Source: Ignavibacteriaceae bacterium (GTDB taxonomy: Bacteria; Bacteroidota; Ignavibacteria; Ignavibacteriales; Ignavibacteriaceae). Taken from it: a stretch of DNA of 39,413 nucleotides. Location of the stretch: positions 1 to 39,413 of the forward strand of contig JARLHD010000169.1 of NCBI GenBank assembly GCA_031292435.1. Direction: 5' to 3'. Made by a program: the position numbers and the translations under genes. This document shows positions 1 through 7,819 of this stretch, piece after piece (positions within the stretch are counted from its first letter, which is position 1; every line of letters begins with the position of its first letter). The notes beneath the pieces are model-generated. The model did no database searches, was not told the origin of the DNA, and was given only the letters and a program-made list of their open reading frames with translations.

Positions 1-507
1 ATTTCCCTTAACTGCTATTGAACTAACGTATTTATTCGTTAATCCGTTATTTACATCCGACCAGCTTGTCCCATTATCCGTAGAAAGATAAATCCCGTTG
101 CCAAATATCCCTGCATATATATTATTGCCCTGTAATGCCAATGCATAAACTGTATTAGGTAATCCGTTATTAATTCCTGTCCAGCTCAACCCGTTATTTG
201 TTGAAAGATAAACTCCGCTTCCGCCTATTCCCGCATAAATATTATTGCCGTTTATTGCAAGAGCATTAACATTTCCTGCTGCAACAGGAAGTCCGTTATT
301 TACAGCATTCCAGGTGGTACCGTTATCTGTAGAATGATACACACCCCCGTTAGTTCCGGCAAATACATTGTTTCCGTTTGTAGCGAATGAAAATATCTTT
401 CCCCCGTAAGGACCGTTGGTTTGCATCCATTGCGGAAATATAACCATTGAGTTAAATAACAAAATGATTATAACGAATGATATTTTATGAAAAAAAGTCA
501 TTCTCAT
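1..507 (-). CDS. Secreted propeller-like repeat protein (C-terminus beyond window)
   Basis: The reverse strand is open from an ATG at 505-507 to the window edge, giving 169 residues without a stop. The N-terminus (MRMTFFHKISF followed by a run of I, V and L, then a Q near the end of the hydrophobic stretch) looks like an export signal. The rest is built of repeats of about 43 residues of the type 'GNNIYAG..G.GIYLSTDNG.SW...NNGL', seen three to four times. This Asp-box-like pattern (STDNGTSW) is typical of secreted beta-propeller proteins in this bacterial group, often with a C-terminal sorting tail, which would lie outside the window. An in-frame ATG at 553-555 and another at 499-501 are alternative starts. 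The ligand or enzyme activity, if any, cannot be told. Confidence in a real secreted repeat protein is high; function is unknown. Confidence 0.8.
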   Translation of the reverse strand, partial: MRMTFFHKISFVIIILLFNSMVIFPQWMQTNGPYGGKIFSFATNGNNVFAGTNGGVYHSTDNGTTWNAVNNGLPVAAGNVNALAINGNNIYAGIGGSGVYLSTNNGLSWTGINNGLPNTVYALALQGNNIYAGIFGNGIYLSTDNGTSWSDVNNGLTNKYVSSIAVKGN

Positions 508-930
508 CTTTATCGGATAGGTTTTAAGCAAATCTTTATCAAATCGATTGCACATAATAATATTTTTCTTGATATAAATGAATATCTAATTGTCTTTTTA
601 TTAAAATTTATATAAATAGTGCATAATCTATGCCGTATGGCAATTATCACAATTATCGCCTAATTTCGCCTTTTTTCGAGGGAAATCGATTATTCCATGG
701 CAAAAACCGAACTGCTGCGTCCAATTATGATACATTGCTCATTTACCATGCTGAAGATCTTAATTTTCTTTCCATTAAATAAAATTTAACACCTCTACTG
801 TAGTTAGGTAATAAAACCCGCTTCCAACGATAAAATAAATAAAATATATTTTTCGTTGGAAAGCCAAATAATTTTTGTTAAGAAACCGTTAAAACATAAC
901 ATCTCCGTACAAAATAAATAATGTACCTAG

Positions 931-1011
931 TAGGTAGGTAACGACTTTTAAAAAAGAGAAAAATATATTTTTTTTATTTTTTCTCTTTTTTCCGATCTCG
1001 TTACCTACCTA
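931..1011. repeat. Long imperfect inverted repeat (hairpin)
   Basis: The outer arms TAGGTAGGTAACGA (931-944) and TCGTTACCTACCTA (998-1011) are perfect 14-base reverse complements. Inside them, AAAAAAGAGAAAAA (950-963) pairs with the TTTTTCTCTTTTTT tract ending at 991. A short internal loop separates the two stems, and the terminal loop is about 14 bases of A/T. It may be a terminator-like structure in an otherwise empty region or the relic of a small mobile element. No transposase is nearby. Confidence 0.7.
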
Positions 1012-1189
1012 TTGTATAAATTAAATTAAATATTTGCTCGGCTTGCTGTGATTGGATTTTTGAACGACTCTTGAACGAAAGATGAGTATAAGATGAACGA
1101 CTCTATAGCGACTCAGTTCCAAAATGAGACAACACCTCAAATAATCCGACTATTTCCTAGTCGCAAAGTGTTTACCGGAACCACCTTTG

Positions 1190-1264
1190 CTATGCGTTAA
1201 CTTTAATGGATATTAGAATAAGGAAGAGTATTAACAGCAAAAGAAACAAAATAAATTTTTTCAT
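1190..1264 (-). CDS. Possible 24-residue hydrophobic peptide
   Basis: A short ORF begins with ATG at 1262-1264 and ends with TAG at 1190-1192. The peptide starts MKKFILFLLLLILF and ends ISIKVNA. That is one lysine-led hydrophobic segment long enough to span a membrane. A purine-rich AAAGAGAG lies about seven bases before the ATG, which supports translation. It could be a small membrane protein, a leader peptide, or the surviving signal peptide of a lost secreted gene: the V-N-A end resembles a signal-peptidase site and is followed at once by the stop. Chance occurrence is possible at this length. Confidence 0.3.
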   Translation of the reverse strand: MKKFILFLLLLILFLILISIKVNA

Positions 1265-1520
1265 AGATATCTCTCTTTGAAATAATTATTAAATATTTCT
1301 TTTCAGATTTCAGATTCGAAAGGGCATGCGGCAATAAAAAGAATAGAATAACGTCATCAGCCGTGAGAATTCATGCTCTCCCGGAAAAGACTAAAACTAC
1401 TTGTTATATCATACGATTATTTTGATAAAAAATCAAAGAAATGGATGATAGTTAAATGAACGTACCGCAATGCAAATAAATTACAGATTTGAATATAGCA
1501 TTGTTAATGCAAGTTAATAT

Positions 1521-2921
1521 TTATTTGCGGACACGTCGTATTGAAACTATCCAGGAATGAAGCCATTTTTCATGAATGTACCATAATGTATTGACAACAA
1601 AAGGTAGGTAACAAAGATAAACACTTGTCATATATTTCCCGCTTGCACCGACAATAATATTCAAACTAATCCGATAGAGTATTACAAAAAACAAAAATAA
1701 AAGTAATGGTTGATTCAATTTGAATGGGCCGGTACGAATAGAAAGAAAGAATCCACAAATGCCACAAACAGATATGAGACTGCCAAGCATTGTCGTAGTG
1801 GCTTCGTAAAATATAATTGAAATAATTTTCCATATACTAACTGTGCTTGGCTCTAAAAGCGATCTATTATTAGTTATTATTGTATTAAAATGTTCCCAAT
1901 TCATCAAGTGACTTAATCTTAGTACTTCTGCCATTTTCATTTCTGTAGGAGAAGAAGTTAAATTCAAAGAACTAAACGGTTGAATTATTGTCTTTGTTGT
2001 CCGCTCAATAAGGCATCTAAAATAAGCAGTTGGATTTTGCTTTATATCATTAAAAAATATTTGCATCAAATAATCCGAGCCCTGAAAGGACAATGCGCTA
2101 CACTTCAAACCGGCTACATTAACTTTTTCTTGTATTAAACTATCTGATTGCTCTATGTTCCAGGGGTTGGACGGCAACCCAAGAAAAAGATATGCCACAT
2201 AGCCTGAATTCGATTCTGTGAATGAGAATCGTCCGGAATTAAAATAGCAGTTCAAAGCCCATGGTATCTGAAGTAAAAGAGCAATACTTGCAAAAATAAT
2301 TAATGGTTTGGTTGTTATGTTCCTGAATAATTTTAGTTTTCTTAAAATGATTATGGAAAATAGTATCCCTAAAGGCAATAAGAATAACTCTGAACGAAAG
2401 TTTTGTCCAAATCCCGCAAGAACACCTGCAAATATACTCCAAGTAATCTTTTTGGTTTGTATAGCTAATTCTAGTGAAAGTAGCATCAGTACAATGAATG
2501 CTGAACTTATAGGTACTTGATAAGCATAAAGCATATATGAGAGCCATGGTAGGGCGAAAATGAATAATACAGTTGTTATGGTTTTCGCTCGGGGGAAAAG
2601 GCAATTCAATCGAACCATAAGTGCGGAAATTGCCAATGCACCTAAAATACTTTGAAATATTACAACATGGTTCACTGATCCAAATAAAATAATAAATAGG
2701 CTATATCCCCACATAGGATAACTATTTAATTTATAACTGCTTATATAACTTGGATTGAAAATTGGTTGAACGATTGGTAGATCAAGAAAAAGGGCATATA
2801 TCCATATTATCGCCAAAAAAATTAGAAACCAAAATACAATGCGCTTCATTGCATACTTATCTAACCAGTTTTTGAGAATTGGAACTCTATCAATACTTTT
2901 AGGAAAATTATTGTTTTCCAT
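1521..2921 (-). CDS. Polytopic membrane protein, possibly GT-C glycosyltransferase
   Basis: This 466-residue protein is made largely of hydrophobic helices, perhaps ten to twelve, starting at about residues 27-47. The N-terminus is cytoplasmic-looking, and a larger polar stretch at about residues 225-345 sits between membrane segments. The 'QNFRSELFLLPLG' element around residue 173 resembles the R-x-E motif in a central helix of many GT-C/ArnT-like enzymes that use polyprenyl-linked sugar donors. An acidic pair typical of the first periplasmic loop is not obvious (only L-D-L-P at 47-50), so family membership is tentative. It lies downstream of a methyltransferase on the same strand but 284 bases away, so co-transcription is uncertain. 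Alternatives are an O-antigen polymerase-like or uncharacterised integral membrane protein. I do not recognise a specific gene. Confidence 0.75.
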   Translation of the reverse strand: MENNNFPKSIDRVPILKNWLDKYAMKRIVFWFLIFLAIIWIYALFLDLPIVQPIFNPSYISSYKLNSYPMWGYSLFIILFGSVNHVVIFQSILGALAISALMVRLNCLFPRAKTITTVLFIFALPWLSYMLYAYQVPISSAFIVLMLLSLELAIQTKKITWSIFAGVLAGFGQNFRSELFLLPLGILFSIIILRKLKLFRNITTKPLIIFASIALLLQIPWALNCYFNSGRFSFTESNSGYVAYLFLGLPSNPWNIEQSDSLIQEKVNVAGLKCSALSFQGSDYLMQIFFNDIKQNPTAYFRCLIERTTKTIIQPFSSLNLTSSPTEMKMAEVLRLSHLMNWEHFNTIITNNRSLLEPSTVSIWKIISIIFYEATTTMLGSLISVCGICGFFLSIRTGPFKLNQPLLLFLFFVILYRISLNIIVGASGKYMTSVYLCYLPFVVNTLWYIHEKWLHSWIVSIRRVRK

Positions 2922-3205
2922 GAATAGTATAATAATTCAATATTGTTTTGTATATGACTTTGGCCCGGATCTATTATAAAACCATTAGTAATATAATATT
3001 AATACTGGATAAATGGAAATTGATTAAAATATTTTATCTTGAATGATCGAAGATTGATCTTGCTTGTATTGTATGGTAGGATTATTGTTGGGGAGAAAAT
3101 GTCGTTATGATCAATACCGCCAGGCGCCAACTTGATATATCTTATATTACTAATCTATTACTTAGTTCGAAATAAAAAACAGTCCTATCCTCAAATTCAT
3201 AGAGT

Positions 3206-3862
3206 TCAATCAGTTGATTTAATTATCACCGTAAAATCTAGCGTTAACCCTAATATTTTATTCCTTATAATTTTATAATCAACAGCCCCGGCTGCCTTAA
3301 GAATTTTAAGGAGCTTCCTATAGGAAAGTATATGTAAATTGTCCCCGGTCCACCTGGTTTTATTGAGTGATATCATTATTCTATCAAAAAAACTTTTGGG
3401 TAGATAATGTAATAATGGCATCCTGTTATGGATCTCTACTGGAAATAATCTGTTAGGCGTTGTAAAAAAAACAGATTTACCTGTTCTGATTAATTCCTTT
3501 ACAAAAAAGACCTGTTTATCAAAATTGCCAACATGTTCAATTACGGCATTACTCCAGCAGATATCAAATTCTTTATTCCCGAAAGGGAAATTGTTCCCAT
3601 CATATGAAACTGTTTTTACTTCCGGGTAGGATTTATTGAAATTTTTTGGCTCCATTATCCCAAGCGCGGTAATTTTGGATTGATAAGGATAATTTTTCTC
3701 TAAGTAGTTTTCAGTGTCCCTGTATTCATTATCATTATATCCAACATCAAGTATCGTAGTATCAGGGGTAGGTAGGAAATTATTTATAAAATCATTATAC
3801 TTTCTTTTCCTGTTAAAGCTGGATATCTTATAAGTAAGTTTACTTTTATAGTTTATTTCCAT
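3206..3862 (-). CDS. Class I SAM-dependent methyltransferase-like protein
   Basis: This 218-residue protein fits a small Methyltransf_11-type domain. The segment 'TTILDVGYNDNEY' at about residue 35-47 occupies the SAM-binding motif I position. 'FDICWSNAVIEHV' near 100-112 is the motif IV-like strand and helix found in this family. 'GKSVFFTTPNRLFPVEIHNR' near 128-147 matches the post-motif region of many sugar or lipid methyltransferases. The usual glycine-rich D-x-G-x-G of motif I is altered to D-V-G-Y-N-D, which weakens confidence in SAM binding. The location beside the polysaccharide locus suggests a cell-envelope substrate, but that is inference. It is on the opposite strand from the capsule operon and separated from it by a tRNA gene. 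Confidence 0.75.
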   Translation of the reverse strand: MEINYKSKLTYKISSFNRKRKYNDFINNFLPTPDTTILDVGYNDNEYRDTENYLEKNYPYQSKITALGIMEPKNFNKSYPEVKTVSYDGNNFPFGNKEFDICWSNAVIEHVGNFDKQVFFVKELIRTGKSVFFTTPNRLFPVEIHNRMPLLHYLPKSFFDRIMISLNKTRWTGDNLHILSYRKLLKILKAAGAVDYKIIRNKILGLTLDFTVIIKSTD

Positions 3863-3941
3863 TCAAACCAAATCCTCTGTTTTGCAAAAAAGGTTGAAAT
3901 TCCAATATTTGAAACAAATTCAATTAAGATGTAAGGATGTG

Positions 3942-4016
3942 TACCCCGGAGAGGATTCGAACCTCCGACCAACAGTTTAGGAAACTGCTGCTCTATCCAT
4001 GCTGAGCTACCGGGGC
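3942..4016 (-). tRNA. tRNA-Arg (anticodon CCT)
   Basis: The reverse complement folds into a complete 75-base cloverleaf. The acceptor arm is GCCCCGG/CCGGGGT with one G-T pair at its end and discriminator A. The D stem is GCTC/GAGC. The anticodon stem GCAGT/ACTGT encloses the 7-base loop TTCCTAA, giving anticodon CCT for the AGG arginine codon. The T arm is GGAGG-TTCGAAT-CCTCT. CCA is not encoded. The 3' end faces away from the polysaccharide locus. Confidence 0.97.
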
Positions 4017-4224
4017 ATACAAAAAAAAATGAATAACAAAGATAAATAATTTATCCCCAATTCAACCTTAAAATATAAGGAAATTACCTCTTTTTTCAAT
4101 ACAATAGCCCTCTCATTTAATTTTTCCTTAAATAGATAATTCGTAATTTTACTAACTATGGAAGTCTCTACTTTGATCATTGTGAGTGATGAGGCGAAGC
4201 TGTATCTTTTCGTATATTAATATG

Positions 4225-4232
4225 TATTTTTG
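4225..4232 (+). promoter_or_regulatory. Candidate -7 box of the polysaccharide operon
   Basis: TATTTTTG matches the Bacteroidota-type TAnnTTTG promoter box and lies 65 bases before the first gene of the long plus-strand gene run. No good TTTG -33 element is visible at the expected distance, so this is only a candidate. The 281 bases between the tRNA and the first gene hold no ORF and are the most likely place for the operon promoter. Confidence 0.3.
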
Positions 4233-4297
4233 TTCATATTATCCCTTTTTAGGGGTGCATTTCGGGAAAAAATATTAAGTCTATGGAACGTAGGTAA

Positions 4298-5197
4298 ATG
4301 AAAAAAATCTATATTGCAGGATGCGGAGGAATGCTCGGCGAGGCATTTTATAAACAATTTTCCTCCGGGTATCAATTAAAATGTACGGATATAGACGTCA
4401 ATGAAAAATGGTTGGAATATTTAGACTTCAGGAATTTTGAAAATTATAAAAAAGATGTTATTGGTTTTATGCCTGACTATCTGTTCCACCTCGGAGCTTA
4501 TACGGATATGGAATTTTGTGAGAATCATCCCGACGAAACTTACCTTACTAATACTCTTTCCGTTGAAAATGCAGTATTTATAGCCAATCAAATCAATATC
4601 CCTGTCCTTTATATTGGAACTGCCGGAATTTTTAACGGCAAAAAAGATGTCTATGATGATTGGGATCTGCCGGATCCAAAAAGTGTTTATGCAAGAGCAA
4701 AATATGCTGGCGAATTATTTGTTAAAGATAATGCAAATAAATATCTCATCTGCCGCGCTGGATGGATGATGGGATCAGGCCCCGTAAAAGATAAAAAGTT
4801 TATCAATAAACTCATTAAAAAAATTAAGAATGGGGAAAAAGAATTGTTCATTGTTAATGATAAAGGAGGAACTCCTACTTATACACAGGATTTTGCAAAG
4901 AATGTTAAACTGCTCATTGAGAAAGAATTCTGGGGATTGTATAATATGGCTTCTAGTGGGCAGACTACCAGGGCGGAAATTGCGGTTGAGTTATTAAAGT
5001 TATTAAATCTGGAAAATAAAGTTAAAATAACTTTGGTTTCTTCGGATTATTATAAGGATGAATATTATTCACCCAGACCCGCCTCGGAATGCTTGATAAA
5101 TAAAAAATTAGAATTAAGACAATTGAATGTTATGCGCGATTGGAAAACTGCACTAAAAGAGTATATCACAATTTATTTTAAAAACTATATCCAATAA
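4298..5197 (+). CDS. RmlD-like NAD(P)-dependent sugar reductase (SDR)
   Basis: This 299-residue extended SDR protein resembles dTDP-4-dehydrorhamnose reductase (RmlD), which makes dTDP-L-rhamnose from the 4-keto intermediate. A glycine-rich GCGGMLG at residues 8-14 is the cofactor-binding loop. The catalytic tyrosine and lysine are in 'SVYARAKYAGE' (Y131, K135), preceded by 'YIGTAGIFNG', where T108 takes the usual Ser/Thr position. The late 'GTPTYTQDFAKNV' region is typical of RmlD. It is the first gene of the run and shares the locus with rmlA and rmlC some 24 kb downstream. The separation leaves open another 4-keto sugar as substrate. The ATG start follows directly on a stop triplet (TAAATG) with a weak AGGT upstream. 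Confidence 0.8.
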   Translation: MKKIYIAGCGGMLGEAFYKQFSSGYQLKCTDIDVNEKWLEYLDFRNFENYKKDVIGFMPDYLFHLGAYTDMEFCENHPDETYLTNTLSVENAVFIANQINIPVLYIGTAGIFNGKKDVYDDWDLPDPKSVYARAKYAGELFVKDNANKYLICRAGWMMGSGPVKDKKFINKLIKKIKNGEKELFIVNDKGGTPTYTQDFAKNVKLLIEKEFWGLYNMASSGQTTRAEIAVELLKLLNLENKVKITLVSSDYYKDEYYSPRPASECLINKKLELRQLNVMRDWKTALKEYITIYFKNYIQ

Positions 5198-5236
5198 TCA
5201 ATATTTCATTTTAACTAATTAAACTATAGGACTCAT

Positions 5237-6367
5237 ATGAAAATCCCATTTCTAGATCTAAAGGCTCAATATAGTTCGATTAAGGAGGAGGTTAACCCGG
5301 CTATCCAGAATATTTTAGACAATACTTCTTTTATTCTGGGTAAGGCTGTTTCAGAATTCGAAACCAATTTTGCTAATGCGCTCGGAGTTAAATGCTGTAG
5401 TGCTGTAAGCTCTGGAACAGATGGAAACCATCTTGTTCTATGGGCTTTGGGAATTAAACCGGGAGATGAAGTTATTATCCCTGTTGATACATTCATTGCT
5501 ACAGCATGGGGTGCTACCCTATGTGGTGCCGTGCCTGTATTTGTCGATTGCCATCCCCAAAGCTATAACCTCGATCCTGCTAAAATTGAAAAAGCTATTA
5601 CTAAAAAAACTAAAGCAATTGTTGCAGTTCATCTTTATGGACAGCCAGCTGATATGGATGCAATTAAAGAGATCGCCGCTAAACATAATTTAATAGTTGT
5701 GGAAGATTGCGCACAGTCGCATCTTGCTGAGTATAAAAACAAAAAGACCGGCGGTCTTGCAAGTGCTGCATCTTTTAGCTTCTATCCGGGAAAAAACCTG
5801 GGTGCCTATGGTGAAGGAGGTGCCGTTACTACTAATGATGAAGCATTAGGTAAAAAATTCAAAATGATGCGTGAACATGGTTCATCGGAAAAATATCACC
5901 ATGAGATCTATGGTCATAATTACAGGATGGAAGGGATTCAGGGTGCTGTTCTTAATGTAAAATTAAAACACCTTGATAAATGGACTAATGAAAGAAGACG
6001 TGTTGCAAAAAAATATAATGAATGCCTGAAAGGTGTTGAGCAGATAACCCTGCCTTTTGAAATGCCTTATGCTAAACACGTATATCATTTATTCGTCATC
6101 CAGGTTAAAAGTAATGACAAAAATAACAGGTCAGCTAAAAGGGATGAACTCCAGAAATTCCTTGAAGCAAATGGTGTTAGCACCGGCTTGCATTACCCTG
6201 TCCCTCTGCATGTTCAGCCATGCTTTAATTCATTGGGATACAAAAAAGGAGATTTTCCAGTTGCAGAACAATTAGCCGAAACATGCCTCTCTCTTCCTGT
6301 ATTCCCAGAATTAACAGATGCGCAGGTCGAATATGTATCGGATAAGATTAAAGAATTCTATAAATAA
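5237..6367 (+). CDS. DegT/DnrJ/EryC1/StrS-family sugar aminotransferase
   Basis: This 376-residue PLP-dependent enzyme of the nucleotide-sugar aminotransferase family adds an amino group to a keto-sugar nucleotide. The diagnostic parts are 'FLDLKAQY' at the N-terminus, 'SSGTDGNHL' at 58-66 for phosphate binding, 'VVEDCAQS' (D157, which pairs with the PLP ring nitrogen), and 'FYPGKNLGAYGEGGA' with the Schiff-base lysine K186. 'GHNYRMEGIQGAVL' and 'HYPVPLHVQPCF' are normal late motifs. Length is standard. An AGGA about six bases before the ATG supports the start. It sits before a UDP-sugar dehydrogenase, so a 3-keto uronic acid or a 3- or 4-keto hexose are likely substrates. A second paralogue lies at 29780. 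Confidence 0.92.
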   Translation: MKIPFLDLKAQYSSIKEEVNPAIQNILDNTSFILGKAVSEFETNFANALGVKCCSAVSSGTDGNHLVLWALGIKPGDEVIIPVDTFIATAWGATLCGAVPVFVDCHPQSYNLDPAKIEKAITKKTKAIVAVHLYGQPADMDAIKEIAAKHNLIVVEDCAQSHLAEYKNKKTGGLASAASFSFYPGKNLGAYGEGGAVTTNDEALGKKFKMMREHGSSEKYHHEIYGHNYRMEGIQGAVLNVKLKHLDKWTNERRRVAKKYNECLKGVEQITLPFEMPYAKHVYHLFVIQVKSNDKNNRSAKRDELQKFLEANGVSTGLHYPVPLHVQPCFNSLGYKKGDFPVAEQLAETCLSLPVFPELTDAQVEYVSDKIKEFYK

Positions 6368-6412
6368 TTAATTACAAAACCAGGATCATTAACCTAAAAT
6401 TAAAGGAATAAT

Positions 6413-7753
6413 GTGGAAATATTAAATAAAATAGCCGATAAATCGATAGTGGTTGGTATTATCGGTCTTGGATATGTGGGCTTGCCCCTTGGTCTTGAAT
6501 TTGCAAGTAAAAACTTTAAAGTCATTGGATTTGACCTCGATGAGTTCAAAATAAAAACACTCACTGCAGGTAAAAGTTATATTAAGCATATTTCAGCTGA
6601 CAGGATAAAAAAGTTTTTTGTAGATAAAAAGAATTTTTCCGTCACTTCCGATTTCTCCCGTCTTCCTGAAGTAGACGCGATTATTATCTGCGTTCCAACT
6701 CCTCTCAATGAACATAGGGAACCTGATATGTCGTTTATTGAAAATACTGCTTTTATGATTCAAAGGTTTTTGCGGAAAGGTCAGCTTGTATCTCTGGAAT
6801 CAACAACATATCCGGGTACTACTGATGAAATACTTCTGCCTCTTTTTGAATCTGCTCCGAAATTGCAGTCGGGAAATAGTGCAAAATTGAAAGTTGGTAA
6901 AGATTTTTATCTCGCTTTCTCCCCTGAAAGAGAAGATCCTAACAACGCAAATTACAACACATCAACTATTCCAAAAGTCGTTGGTGGTGTTACTCCAAAT
7001 TGCTTGAAAGCCGCACAGGCTTTATATAACCAGATCATTGTTAAAACTGTTCCCGTCAGCTCTACACGTGCTGCAGAAGCAACAAAAATATTGGAAAATG
7101 TTTATCGCTCTGTAAATATTGCATTGATGAATGAGCTGAAAATGGTTTTTGACAGGATGGGGATAGATGTCTGGGAAGTTATCGAAGCAGCTTCCACCAA
7201 ACCTTTTGGCTTTCATCCATTCTTTCCGGGACCCGGGTTAGGCGGGCACTGTATCCCTATCGACCCTTTCTATCTTACTTGGAAAGCTCGTGAATTTGAA
7301 ATAAATACCAAATTCATTGAACTTGCTGGAGAAATAAATACATATCAGCCCTTCTATGTAGTTGAAAGATCAATGGAAGCTCTTAACGATCATAAAAGAG
7401 CCTTGAACGGTGCAAAAGTATTAATTCTTGGGGCTTCTTATAAAAAAGATATAGATGATATGAGAGAAACACCTTCTCTGAAGCTCATTGAATTGTTCCG
7501 CGAAAAAGGTGCTGAAGTTGATTATAATGATCCCTATATTTCAAAACTGCCTAAGACACGTAAATACCACTTTGATATTAGCTCAGTTGAGCTGACAAAA
7601 GAATGTATTAAAAAGTATGACCTTGTTGTTCTGTCTACCGACCATACTGATTATAATTACAAACTTATTGCGGATAATGCTAACCTCATTATCGATACAC
7701 GTAATGCATTTGGTAAAAGAGGTTTTTCTCAGGGCAATATCGTAAAAGCATAA
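6413..7753 (+). CDS. UDP-sugar 6-dehydrogenase (WbpA-like)
   Basis: This 446-residue nucleotide-sugar dehydrogenase oxidises the C6 hydroxyl of a UDP-hexose to a carboxylate using two NAD+. 'GIIGLGYVGLPLG' at 15-27 is the NAD-binding loop. K224 in 'AEATKILENVYR' and the catalytic C280 in 'GLGGHCIPIDP' are in place. A C-terminal UDP-binding domain with 'GASYKKDIDDMRETP' follows. Overall form resembles WbpA-type UDP-N-acetylglucosamine dehydrogenases more than classic UDP-glucose dehydrogenases, but the substrate cannot be fixed by eye. The start must be GTG at 6413: it is preceded by AAGGA at five bases, and the overlapping ATG at 6411 leads to a stop after four codons. Its product would feed the 4-epimerase at 11305. 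Confidence 0.9.
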   Translation: MEILNKIADKSIVVGIIGLGYVGLPLGLEFASKNFKVIGFDLDEFKIKTLTAGKSYIKHISADRIKKFFVDKKNFSVTSDFSRLPEVDAIIICVPTPLNEHREPDMSFIENTAFMIQRFLRKGQLVSLESTTYPGTTDEILLPLFESAPKLQSGNSAKLKVGKDFYLAFSPEREDPNNANYNTSTIPKVVGGVTPNCLKAAQALYNQIIVKTVPVSSTRAAEATKILENVYRSVNIALMNELKMVFDRMGIDVWEVIEAASTKPFGFHPFFPGPGLGGHCIPIDPFYLTWKAREFEINTKFIELAGEINTYQPFYVVERSMEALNDHKRALNGAKVLILGASYKKDIDDMRETPSLKLIELFREKGAEVDYNDPYISKLPKTRKYHFDISSVELTKECIKKYDLVVLSTDHTDYNYKLIADNANLIIDTRNAFGKRGFSQGNIVKA

Positions 7754-7819
7754 TTTAATACCTCTAGGGGTTTTCCTTAATGTTGTTGGTTATTTTAGAA
7801 ACTTAAAAAATATAATATT

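Larger units (their letters stand above)
508..1520. other. Gene-poor spacer of about 1 kb
   Basis: This stretch separates two minus-strand genes and has stops in all frames apart from very short ORFs. It is very AT-rich. Two things stand out: a long inverted repeat at 931-1011 and a 24-codon hydrophobic ORF at 1190-1264 on the minus strand (both listed separately). A near-direct repeat built on TGAACGACTCT occurs around 1061 and 1092. I see no RNA gene here. Confidence 0.6.

Noticed and set aside
697..792. 31-codon plus-strand ORF starting MAKTELLRP
   Set aside because: The only ribosome-site candidate (GAGGGA) is too far from the ATG, composition is unremarkable and nothing else supports it.
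1061..1110. Repeated TGAACGACTCT motif
   Set aside because: Only two imperfect copies, no dyad or link to a gene; probably local duplication.
3942..4016. tRNA-Arg as an integration site for a genomic island
   Set aside because: No integrase and no repeated copy of the tRNA 3' end could be found in the window. The capsule locus also lies on the 5' side of the tRNA, not the usual side.
4282..4300. Four-codon mini-ORF (ATG GAA CGT AGG TAA) ending at the first capsule gene start
   Set aside because: Too short to distinguish from chance; no attenuator structure accompanies it.
7754..7819. ACCTCTAGGGGTTTTCC as a terminator before the export gene
   Set aside because: The stem is only about four pairs with a wobble, and it would split an otherwise continuous operon.
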